Shown here in pieces: positions 1-5,322 of a stretch of DNA of 5,322 bases. The notes beneath the pieces were generated by a model. It saw nothing but the letters and a program-made list of their open reading frames with translations. It was not told where the DNA came from and did no database searches. Position numbers and translations under genes: made by a program. The DNA lies in assembly GCA_036404275.1 (NCBI GenBank), contig DASXAM010000135.1:1-5322 (forward strand), in the 5' to 3' direction. How positions within the stretch are numbered: position 1 is the stretch's first letter; each line of letters opens with the position of its first letter. The DNA is from AP-15 sp036404275. Lineage in GTDB: Bacteria > Pseudomonadota > Alphaproteobacteria > ATCC43930 > CGMCC-115725.

Positions 1-1668
1 ACGCTCTGGGCATGAATGCCCGGCGAGTTGTCAGCCGCGGTGGTGAGCTGCGATCCGTTGTCCGAGACGACGGAGACGGTCCCGCCGCTGCCGCCCGAGC
101 CGCCGCTGCCGCCGAGCGCCACCGCGATCGCCGGGCCGAGCGCCACCGCGCCGCTGCCGCGACCGCCGCCGCCGCCGATGCTCTGGGCCAGGATCGCATC
201 GGATTCGGAGAGATTTGTCGTGATGTCGGCGCCGGTATCGGTGACCGACACCGGGCCGCCCGTGCCGCCACCGCCGCCCGCTCCGCCGATCGAGAACCAG
301 GCAACGGTGGCGCCGCCATTGCCGCCGCCGCCGCCGATGCTTTGCGCGATAATGCCGTGCGAGCAGCCGGTGCCGCAGACCGGGTCGGGGCCGCTCGCCG
401 GGCTGCCCGAGCTCAGCGTCTTGCCGGTCACGATGGTCCCGGTGTTGGTCACGGTGACCGCGCCGGCATTGGCGCCATTGGCGGCGCCGCCGCCAAAGGC
501 GACGATCGTGCTGCCGTCATCGCCGCCATTGCCGCCGGTGCCGCCGATGCTTTGCGCTTCGATACCGGGGGCGTCGTTGCCCGATGTGGTCAATGCTCCG
601 GAATTGGTCACCGTGTCGGTACCGCCGGCGCCGCCGATCGCCTTGTCGCTTCCGGAGGTTGCATAGAACAGGCCGAAGGCGTCGCCGCCATTGCCACCGC
701 CACCACCGATGCTTCCGCTGGCAATCGCCGTCGACTGGTCGCCGGTCGTCGTGATCGTTCCGGCGTTGTTGACCGACACTGCGACACCGGCACCGGCGCT
801 GCCGCCCGATGCGCTGAAGGCGACGATCCCATTGCTGCTGCCGCCCGAGCCGGCATGGCCGCCGATCGACTGGGCGATAATGCCGGGTGCTTCGCCGCCG
901 ATGGTCTGGATTTTGGAGGCGCTATCGCTGGTGATCGAAACCGTGCCGCCGGCGCCGCTCGATCCGCCGGAGCCGCCGCCGCTGATAAAGCTGCCATTGC
1001 CGGCTTGGCCGCCGGCGCCGCCCAGACTGTAGGCCGCGATGCCGGCCGATTGGGTTCCGGAGGTGTTGATGGTCCAGGTCCCGGACAGGCTGAGATTGCC
1101 GGCATTGCCGCCGGCCCCGCCATCGCCGCCATCGCTAAAGCTTTCGCCGGCGCCGCCGGTCCCGCCCTGGCCGCCAATGCTGGCGGCGTAAAAAGCGGGA
1201 GCTTGGCTGCCGCTGGTGGAAATGGTGCGCGACACGCTGTTGACGGTGATGGTCCCGCCGCTGCCGCCGGCACCGCCCGCGCCGCCGGTGCCGGTATCAC
1301 CCTGGCCGCCGCTGCCGCCATTGCCGCCGGTCGATTGCAAAAAAAAGCCCGACACGCTGTCGCCGGCCGCCGTGACGTTCCACGTGCCGCCCGCGTCGAG
1401 ATTGAGCTCGATCGATCCGCCATTGCCGCCGGCGCCGCCATGACCGCCATCGCCGGCGCCGCCATGGCCGTTGCCGCCATGGCCGCCACCCGCCTCGATC
1501 AAGACCGCCGGCATAAGGGTGTCGGTCGCGGTGACCACCAGCCCGTTATTCGAGGTGAGGACAACCGAGCCGCCCGACCCGGCATTGCCGCCATCGCCGC
1601 CCCGGCCGCCAACCCCGCTATCCGATCCGTCGCCGCCATCGCCGCCATTGGCGAATGCGCCGATCGCG
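1..1668 (-). repeat. Tandem ~52-residue (about 156 bp) Gly-rich protein repeats
   Basis: The landmark S-I-G-G position recurs at residues 229, 282, 336, 387, 438, 491, 543, 597, 667, 720 and 779. The spacings are 53, 54, 51, 51, 53, 52, 54, 70, 53 and 59 residues. The tetrapeptide at the landmark changes along the series: AFAN, LIEA, LQST, AASI, AYSL, AQSI, SGSI, AQSI, AQSI, AQSI, AQSV. The DNA copies are diverged overall, although an 18-base stretch is identical at 330-347 and 540-557. The regular period suggests stacked turns of a beta-helix. Where the first repeat begins is uncertain. Confidence 0.85.
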
Positions 1669-2336
1669 GCAACCGCGCTGCTCGTGGCGGTTATCGTGCC
1701 GCTGCCGTTGACATTGAGGTTGCCGCCGCCGCCGCCGGTCCCGCCATCGCCGCCGTCGCAGCAATCGGAGCCGCCGCCGCCCCCGCCGCTGCCGCCGCTC
1801 GATGTGACATCGATGGCTGTGCTGCCCGAGCCCGCGACCGAAAAGCTGCCACTAAACGGCAGCGTGATCTGCGTTCCGTCGCTGCCGTGACCGCCGGCGC
1901 CGCCGGCGTCGAAACCGTCACCGTTGCTGCCGCCGCCGCCGTTCTTGACTTCGGAGGCGATCGAGAGCGCGCTGAGCGACGGCACCGAGTTCTCGATCTC
2001 GAACGATCCGGTCTCGACCGAAAAGGTGGCGCTCGACACCAGGCTCTGTATTGCCCAGGTGGCGAAGGGCGAATTCGCGGTGAGGCCGCTGACTGCTACC
2101 GTGGTCGTGCTGCTCGGCACCTCATCCTCGACGGTGAGGCCGGAGGAGAAATCGCCCGAGCAGGCATAGCTGTCGGCGCCGTTCGACACGCACCCGGCGT
2201 GCCCGGCGCCGGCCGAAAGAAAAAGCGCTGCGAACCCGACGGCCAGAGCCTTCGCGGCCGTCCCGATAGCTGGCGCGGTCTGGGCATGCCGCACGGCCGC
2301 CGCAATCACGCGCCGCCCGACCGTCACGATCCCCAT
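1..2336 (-). CDS. Large glycine-rich repeat protein, autotransporter-like passenger (3' end outside window)
   Basis: The minus frame starting at ATG 2336-2334 is open to the window edge: 778 codons with no stop. In this frame an in-frame stop lies at 2384-2382 and no other start codon precedes the ATG. A GGGGA Shine-Dalgarno-like stretch sits 5 bases upstream. The order is: signal peptide (about 1-47); a Ser/Thr-rich head (48-129) with C49 and C59 in the pattern C-x9-C-S-G-D-F; a Gly-rich zone (130-228); then about ten repeats of roughly 52 residues. Canonical units read G-I-x-A-Q-S-I-G-G-G-G-G, then a Gly-rich loop, then V-T-V-T-N-x-G-x-I-x-T-x-G. From family knowledge, this layout matches passengers of alphaproteobacterial type V secreted proteins, which form beta-helical surface structures and usually end in a beta-barrel. 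That barrel is not visible here, so the secretion class is inferred. Its role is unknown; adhesion or a surface layer would be typical. A PE-PGRS-like or other Gly-rich exported protein is the alternative. Confidence 0.82.
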   Translation of the reverse strand, partial: MGIVTVGRRVIAAAVRHAQTAPAIGTAAKALAVGFAALFLSAGAGHAGCVSNGADSYACSGDFSSGLTVEDEVPSSTTTVAVSGLTANSPFATWAIQSLVSSATFSVETGSFEIENSVPSLSALSIASEVKNGGGGSNGDGFDAGGAGGHGSDGTQITLPFSGSFSVAGSGSTAIDVTSSGGSGGGGGGSDCCDGGDGGTGGGGGNLNVNGSGTITATSSAVAAIGAFANGGDGGDGSDSGVGGRGGDGGNAGSGGSVVLTSNNGLVVTATDTLMPAVLIEAGGGHGGNGHGGAGDGGHGGAGGNGGSIELNLDAGGTWNVTAAGDSVSGFFLQSTGGNGGSGGQGDTGTGGAGGAGGSGGTITVNSVSRTISTSGSQAPAFYAASIGGQGGTGGAGESFSDGGDGGAGGNAGNLSLSGTWTINTSGTQSAGIAAYSLGGAGGQAGNGSFISGGGSGGSSGAGGTVSITSDSASKIQTIGGEAPGIIAQSIGGHAGSGGSSNGIVAFSASGGSAGAGVAVSVNNAGTITTTGDQSTAIASGSIGGGGGNGGDAFGLFYATSGSDKAIGGAGGTDTVTNSGALTTSGNDAPGIEAQSIGGTGGNGGDDGSTIVAFGGGAANGANAGAVTVTNTGTIVTGKTLSSGSPASGPDPVCGTGCSHGIIAQSIGGGGGNGGATVAWFSIGGAGGGGGTGGPVSVTDTGADITTNLSESDAILAQSIGGGGGRGSGAVALGPAIAVALGGSGGSGGSGGTVSVVSDNGSQLTTAADNSPGIHAQS
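2196..2336 (-). other. Signal peptide of the repeat protein
   Basis: Residues 1-47 form a long Sec-type leader. The N-terminal part carries basic residues (R8, R9, R16, K29). It is followed by the hydrophobic core LAVGFAALFLSAGAG (31-45) and a small-residue cleavage site ending G-H-A, with the mature protein probably starting at G48-C49. The extended N-region is common in autotransporter leaders. The cleavage site is predicted by eye. Confidence 0.75.
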
Positions 2337-2378
2337 CCGTTTCCCCGGTTTGGAAGGATTTCGTGCGGTCGAGCTTAA

Positions 2379-2416
2379 CTTTTACGCGCGATCAGACATT
2401 GCCAAATAAACGTCAA
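2379..2416 (-). promoter_or_regulatory. Weak candidate promoter for the repeat protein
   Basis: The 124-base gap 2337-2460 is AT-richer than its surroundings. On the minus strand it contains TTGACG (2416-2411), and TTGGCA (2405-2400) with TAAAAG (2384-2379) 15 bases further on. Neither pair is a good sigma-70 match at ideal spacing. The gap also holds a short inverted repeat, GTTGG/CCAAC (2437-2450), without an adjacent T-run, so it is not a convincing terminator for the dehydrogenase gene. Co-transcription from that upstream gene is possible. Confidence 0.25.
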
Positions 2417-2460
2417 AAACCCGTCACCCACCACAAGTTGGTACGCCAACAGATCAGGGA

Positions 2461-3432
2461 TCAGTCGCGCAATTCGGGGACGATCCAGAACGGCTTTTGG
2501 CCGCGCGCGACGCGCTCGAAATTGTCGAAGGCGTTGCGCCAGCGTTTCCAGTGGTTGTCCCAGGTCGGGCCGGCGCCATGCGGGCTGAAGACGATGTTTT
2601 TCAGCGTGAACAGTTCGTGGTCGGGCTTTGGCGGCTCCTCGACCATGACGTCGAGCCCGGCGCCCAGAATCTTCTCGTCGCGCAAGGCGTTGTAGAGCGC
2701 CTTTTCGTCGACCACCGGACCGCGGCAGGTGTTGACGAGGATCGCAGTCGGCTTCATCCAGCCCAGTTCGCGCTCACCGATCAAATTGTGGGTCGAGCGG
2801 TCTAGCGGCACATGCAGGGTCACAACATCCGAAGTCTTCAGCAATTCGGGGAACAGCGCGAACCGGATACCGAGCGCGTCCTCCTGGTCGGTGGTCAGCC
2901 GGTTGATGTCGTAATATAGGATGCGCATGTCGAACGCCCGGGCTCGGCGCGCGACCTTTTTGCCGATATTGCCGAGACCGATGATGCCGAGCGTCTTGTC
3001 TTCGAGCTCGTAGAGCTTGGTGGAGTTGAAATCGTTGCCGCGCCAGCGCCCGGACGACACCCCTTCATGCTGCCAGATCAATTTGCGGGCGACCGCCAGC
3101 ATCAGCATCATCGCATGCTCGGCGACCGCGGTCGAATTGGCGCCGCCATTGTTGCAGATCGGCACACCCGCGGCGCGCGCCGCGTCGAGATCGTAGGTGT
3201 TGTAGCCGGCGCTCAAAGTCTGGACGATGCGCAATTTTGGCGCGCGCTGGTAGAAGTCGGTGCTGTGCGGGAACTGGCCGGCGCCGATATAGTATTCGGT
3301 ATCCTTCAGCAAATCCCAGAATTCGGGCCGGCCATGCGTTGCGGTGGCCAGGTCCCAGCCCGCCGGCAACAGATCGTAGGCGATCTGAAGGGTCTCCTCG
3401 GAATGGGTAGCCGGGGTCAGGATGCGGGGCAT
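2461..3432 (-). CDS. NAD-dependent D-isomer-type 2-hydroxyacid dehydrogenase
   Basis: A 323-residue cytosolic enzyme expected to interconvert a 2-oxo acid and a D-2-hydroxy acid with NAD(H). Split substrate-binding domains flank a Rossmann domain (about 100-290), as in the D-2-hydroxyacid dehydrogenase family, whose members are usually 310-340 residues long. Visible motifs are the dinucleotide loop G152-L-G-N-I-G157, D175 ending the second strand (it favours NAD over NADP), R237 in N-T-C-R-G-P-V-V-D-E, E265/E266 in D-V-M-V-E-E-P, and H285 in S-P-H-G-A-G. The Arg-Glu-His catalytic set is therefore complete. The family usually has H-I-A-G or H-x-G at the last motif, so H-G-A-G is a mild variant. 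The start at 3432 is chosen because AGGAG lies 7 bases upstream (3440-3444) and M-P-R-I-L-T-P is a normal first strand. An in-frame upstream ATG at 3549 would add 39 residues unlike the family. The specific substrate (glycerate, glyoxylate, phosphoglycerate or other) cannot be assigned. Confidence 0.92.
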   Translation of the reverse strand: MPRILTPATHSEETLQIAYDLLPAGWDLATATHGRPEFWDLLKDTEYYIGAGQFPHSTDFYQRAPKLRIVQTLSAGYNTYDLDAARAAGVPICNNGGANSTAVAEHAMMLMLAVARKLIWQHEGVSSGRWRGNDFNSTKLYELEDKTLGIIGLGNIGKKVARRARAFDMRILYYDINRLTTDQEDALGIRFALFPELLKTSDVVTLHVPLDRSTHNLIGERELGWMKPTAILVNTCRGPVVDEKALYNALRDEKILGAGLDVMVEEPPKPDHELFTLKNIVFSPHGAGPTWDNHWKRWRNAFDNFERVARGQKPFWIVPELRD

Positions 3433-3439
3433 CGGCGGT

Positions 3440-3444
3440 CTCCT
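3440..3444 (-). promoter_or_regulatory. Ribosome binding site deciding the dehydrogenase start
   Basis: AGGAG on the minus strand, 7 bases before the ATG at 3432. It supports that start over the in-frame ATG at 3549, which lacks a comparable site. Confidence 0.8.
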
Positions 3445-3482
3445 TTTATGGCGATGGTCGTAGGTCGAGAACGAGAGTGGCC

Positions 3483-3512
3483 AATCTAGCGACACCCTCC
3501 GACCACACCCAA
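3483..3512 (-). promoter_or_regulatory. Candidate promoter for the dehydrogenase
   Basis: On the minus strand TTGGGT (3512-3507) is followed after 18 bases by TAGATT (3488-3483), about 50 bases before the start codon. It matches the sigma-70 consensus at about half of the -35 and four of six -10 positions. This is a by-eye match only. It lies just downstream of the minus-strand hairpin at 3517-3538. Confidence 0.3.
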
Positions 3513-3516
3513 GCCC

Positions 3517-3538
3517 AAAAAAGCCGCCGCTCTGGCGG
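3517..3538 (-). terminator. Terminator-like hairpin in the divergent intergenic region
   Basis: Read on the minus strand, CCGCC-AGAGC-GGCGG forms a 5-bp all-GC stem with a 5-base loop, followed after one C by TTTTTT. This is the shape of a short intrinsic terminator. It sits upstream of the dehydrogenase, where it could stop antisense read-through from the right or act as a leader attenuator. The stem is short, so the call is tentative. Confidence 0.4.
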
Positions 3539-3539
3539 A

Positions 3540-3568
3540 TTGTCGGCATCGGAGGCTTAGGCTAGGGT
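3540..3568 (+). promoter_or_regulatory. Weak candidate promoter for the FMN enzyme
   Basis: TTGTCG (3540-3545) and TAGGGT (3563-3568) are separated by 17 bases, about 60 bases before the start codon. The -35 matches the consensus at four of six positions and the -10 at three. An 8-base palindrome ACAGCTGT lies downstream at 3597-3604 and could be a chance occurrence. Confidence 0.25.
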
Positions 3569-3617
3569 GTCTGTCGCACTCCCCTTCCTCCCCAGCACAG
3601 CTGTCGGTCGAACCAAC

Positions 3618-3624
3618 GAGGTGG
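3618..3624 (+). promoter_or_regulatory. Ribosome binding site of the FMN enzyme
   Basis: GAGGTGG lies 7 bases before the ATG at 3632, a good Shine-Dalgarno match that fixes this start. Confidence 0.75.
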
Positions 3625-3631
3625 ATAAACC

Positions 3632-4726
3632 ATGCCCGAGGCGCTTCAGGATCGGTTTCAGAACCTGCACGAATTCGTTACCCAAGCGCGCATCAACCTC
3701 GATCGCAACAATTGGGATTATCTGATCGGCGGCTCGGAGACCGAGACCACTTTGGCGCGCAACCGGCTCGCTCTGGATTCGATCGGCTTTCGACCGCGCG
3801 TATTGCGCGACGTGTCGAACATCGATTGCAGCCGGGTGCTGTTCGGCAAAAAGCTGCGCCTGCCGGTATTGTGCGCGCCGGTCGGCTCGTTGCAGGTGTT
3901 TGACCCGGCGGGCGGTGCGGCGGTCGCCGCGGCGACGCGCGAATTCGGCAACGGCATGATCCTCTCTTCGGTGTCCGAACCCGGGCTCGACGAAACGGCT
4001 AAGGCGTCGGGCGACGGCTTTCGCATCTTTCAGCTCTATGTGCGCGGCGACGCCGATTGGGTCGACGACCACGTACGGCGCACGATCGACCGCGGCTACA
4101 ACGCCTTTTGTCTGACCGTCGATACCGACAGCTATTCGCGGCGTGAGCGTGACATCGCCAAGCGCCATCAGCGCGGCCGGGTGCGGGTCGCCGACGCCCG
4201 CATCTATCAGGCGCAATTCAATTGGCGCGACATCGAGCGGATCAAAAAGCGCTTCGATATTCCGCTAATCCTGAAAGGCATCGCCACTGCCGAGGATGCA
4301 AAGATCGCGGTCGAGCACGGTGTCGATTGCGTCTATGTCTCGAACCATGGCGGGCGCCAGCTCGACCAGGGTGTGGGCTCGATCGACGTGTTGCCGGAGA
4401 TTGTCGAGGCGGTTGGCGGCCGTACCACGATCATCGTCGATGGCGGCATCTATCGCGGCACCGATGTGGTCAAGGCCTTGATCCTCGGCGCCGACGCGGT
4501 CGCCTGCGGCCGGCTCTACGTCTACGGGCTGGCCGCCGCGGGTGCGACCGGCGTCGTGCGGCTCTTCGAGATTCTCGAAGACGAGATCCGCATCTGCCTG
4601 TCGCTCCTCGGGGTCAACCGATGGGACGAGCTCGACCGAACCTATATCCGCGCGGCGCGCCAGGTGGTGCCGCCGCACGTTCACAGCGCCTTCCCCCACC
4701 TCAATTTGCCGCGCGAGACCTATTAG
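3632..4726 (+). CDS. FMN-dependent alpha-hydroxyacid oxidase/dehydrogenase (L-lactate dehydrogenase/glycolate oxidase family)
   Basis: A 364-residue TIM-barrel flavoenzyme (FMN_dh family, usually 350-400 residues) expected to oxidise an L-2-hydroxy acid to the 2-oxo acid, passing electrons to oxygen or a respiratory acceptor. Family residues visible: Y30 in N-W-D-Y-L-I-G-G, S112-S113, Q134 and Y136 in F-Q-L-Y, T-V-D-T at 162-165, R170-R171-E-R-D, K215 in L-K-G-I, catalytic H239 and R242 in S-N-H-G-G-R-Q-L-D, D270-G-G, and G293-R294. Departures: the usual A-P-x-A-x-x-x-x-x-H-P-x-G-E reads A-P-V-G-S-L-Q-V-F-D-P-A-G-G; Y274 stands where an FMN-phosphate Arg is usual (G-G-I-Y-R-G); and the segment between R-R-E-R-D and W198 is about 20 residues shorter than in plant glycolate oxidase. 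There is no membrane segment, so it is probably soluble or peripheral. It is divergent from the D-hydroxyacid dehydrogenase. The substrate is unknown; lactate, mandelate and glycolate are all possible. Confidence 0.9.
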   Translation: MPEALQDRFQNLHEFVTQARINLDRNNWDYLIGGSETETTLARNRLALDSIGFRPRVLRDVSNIDCSRVLFGKKLRLPVLCAPVGSLQVFDPAGGAAVAAATREFGNGMILSSVSEPGLDETAKASGDGFRIFQLYVRGDADWVDDHVRRTIDRGYNAFCLTVDTDSYSRRERDIAKRHQRGRVRVADARIYQAQFNWRDIERIKKRFDIPLILKGIATAEDAKIAVEHGVDCVYVSNHGGRQLDQGVGSIDVLPEIVEAVGGRTTIIVDGGIYRGTDVVKALILGADAVACGRLYVYGLAAAGATGVVRLFEILEDEIRICLSLLGVNRWDELDRTYIRAARQVVPPHVHSAFPHLNLPRETY

Positions 4727-4736
4727 CGCGCGATCT

Positions 4737-5322
4737 CTAGCCGGGGCAGGGTCGGCGCTCTGTGCAAAGATGGTCGAGCCGCACCACCAGCGGCAGGTAA
4801 AAGACCGAAACGCGGATCGACAGCGGCACGAGCCGCCAATCGTCGGTGACCACCAGATCGACCGGGCGCGCGGCATCGTCGGGGTCGCCGTCGTCGCTGG
4901 TCTCGCCCTTGAACCCGGCGATCGGGCGCAAGGTCAGCGCGACGCGCAGCGTGCCCGCCAGTGCGGCCGATTTCGGCAAGACGTGCCCGAGCACGTCGAA
5001 CCGCCGGGCGCCGTCATAGACCGGGATCGCAAAATCCGGGCGCCCGGCATCGAGCGCTCGGCGCAGCGCGCCGCGCAGCCGTTCGAGCGCGGTCATCGGG
5101 TCGACGACGTTGCGGCGGTATTGCTCGCCGAGCGGCGGCTTATGGCTGGTGTCGCCCGGACCACGCTCGGCGACGGTGACCCCGCCATGTGCGACAAAGC
5201 GCATGGCGATGCGGCTGTTGCGGCGCTTGTGCAAATCGTAGACGGCGTCGTAATGGGCCGGCTCGGCCGGGCCTTCGCCCAAGCGGCCGGCGGCGCGCGC
5301 GGTGCCGCGAAACCGGGTAACG
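4737..5322 (-). CDS. DUF3108-type protein, C-terminal part (5' end outside window)
   Basis: The minus frame is open from the right edge to the TAG at 4739-4737, giving about 195 residues. The coding frame continues upstream through R-F-R-G-T-A-R-A-A-G, so the TTG at 5282 is not the real start. The visible part resembles DUF3108 proteins of alphaproteobacteria: a tyrosine-rich strand H-Y-D-A-V-Y-D-L, A-E-R-G-P-G-D-T-S, the segment V-V-D-P-M-T-A-L, the motif V-Y-D-G-A-R-R-F-D, and a C-terminal V-V-T-D-D-W-R-L-V-P-L-S-I-R-V. From family knowledge these are exported proteins of about 230-280 residues with no known biochemical function. The signal peptide, if present, is off the window. The gene converges on the FMN enzyme with 10 bases between stop codons and no T-rich terminator. 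The family call is from motif memory; a different beta-sheet periplasmic protein is possible. Confidence 0.75.
   Translation of the reverse strand, partial: VTRFRGTARAAGRLGEGPAEPAHYDAVYDLHKRRNSRIAMRFVAHGGVTVAERGPGDTSHKPPLGEQYRRNVVDPMTALERLRGALRRALDAGRPDFAIPVYDGARRFDVLGHVLPKSAALAGTLRVALTLRPIAGFKGETSDDGDPDDAARPVDLVVTDDWRLVPLSIRVSVFYLPLVVRLDHLCTERRPCPG

Noticed and set aside
608..1489. Minus-strand Ala/Pro-rich frame of 293 residues
   Set aside because: It is an out-of-frame reading of the same repeats and is contained entirely within the better-supported minus-strand gene.
1..1668. CRISPR array or non-coding satellite repeats
   Set aside because: The periodicity is at protein level with diverged DNA and an open reading frame throughout; there are no identical direct repeats with unique spacers.
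1560..1780. RTX-type calcium-binding nonapeptides in the G-G-D-G-G segments
   Set aside because: The segments lack the regular nine-residue G-G-x-G-x-D-x-U-x pattern; they are irregular Gly/Asp loops.
16..1890. Several plus-strand proline-rich frames (16-666, 691-1032, 1216-1443, 1471-1890)
   Set aside because: All are shadows of the Gly-rich repeats in another frame, with shared poly-Pro composition and no independent motif or start signal.
12..2378. 788-codon plus-strand open frame, Ala/Arg-rich
   Set aside because: It is the exact antisense of the Gly-rich minus-strand gene: GGC codons read as GCC. It has no domain and low complexity, and the minus strand has a signal peptide, a start with a ribosome site, and recognisable repeats.
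2437..2450. Inverted repeat GTTGG-TACG-CCAAC as a terminator of the dehydrogenase gene
   Set aside because: It has only a 5-bp stem and no adjacent T-run; the nearest T5 is about 18 bases further on.
3433..3549. 39-residue N-terminal extension of the dehydrogenase from an ATG at 3549
   Set aside because: The extension is unlike the family, overlaps the hairpin and promoter candidates, and the ATG at 3432 has a strong AGGAG at good spacing.
3557..4216. 219-residue minus-strand frame opposite the FMN enzyme
   Set aside because: It is antisense to conserved coding sequence and shows no recognisable motif.
4711..4731. GCGCG/CGCGC inverted repeat near the end of the FMN enzyme gene
   Set aside because: The stem is short with an 11-base loop and no T-run, and such matches are expected by chance in GC-rich DNA.
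4265..4876. 203-residue minus-strand frame spanning the convergent junction
   Set aside because: It is a shadow of the FMN enzyme and overlaps the DUF3108-type gene in another frame, with no family features.

Overview
The window is GC-rich and reads as chromosomal DNA of an alphaproteobacterium. The evidence for that is the DUF3108-type protein at the right edge, the autotransporter-style N-terminus at the left, and the strong G/C third-position bias. The exact genus cannot be read from it. Four protein genes are supported; the two at the window edges are incomplete. No tRNA, rRNA, CRISPR array, insertion sequence or phage gene is visible.

Left (1-2336, minus strand): the 5' 778 codons of a very large glycine-rich secreted repeat protein. 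It starts at 2336 with a signal peptide, followed by a head with a Cys pair. It then runs through about ten repeats of roughly 52 residues carrying the motif G-I-x-A-Q-S-I-G-G-G-G-G, and leaves the window still open. This is the passenger style of type V (autotransporter-like) surface proteins of alphaproteobacteria. No translocator domain is visible because the 3' end is missing. Every long open frame on the plus strand here (Ala-rich or Pro-rich) is a shadow of this gene.

Middle (2461-4726): two divergently arranged 2-hydroxyacid enzymes share a 199-base intergenic region. On the minus strand is an NAD-dependent D-isomer-type 2-hydroxyacid dehydrogenase (323 aa). On the plus strand is an FMN-dependent L-2-hydroxyacid oxidase/dehydrogenase (364 aa) with several departures from the family pattern. 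The two would meet at a 2-oxo acid and could together invert a D- and an L-hydroxy acid; this is inference. The intergenic region also holds candidate promoters and a terminator-like hairpin with a six-T tail on the minus strand.

Right (4737-5322, minus strand): the C-terminal part of a DUF3108-type, probably periplasmic protein of unknown function. It converges on the FMN enzyme gene with only 10 bases between the stop codons.

The most unusual element is the repeat protein: a regular repeat that becomes more canonical toward the C-terminal side, one enlarged unit with a Cys loop, and an eight-T tract inside the coding sequence. Nothing here amounts to a clearly new system.
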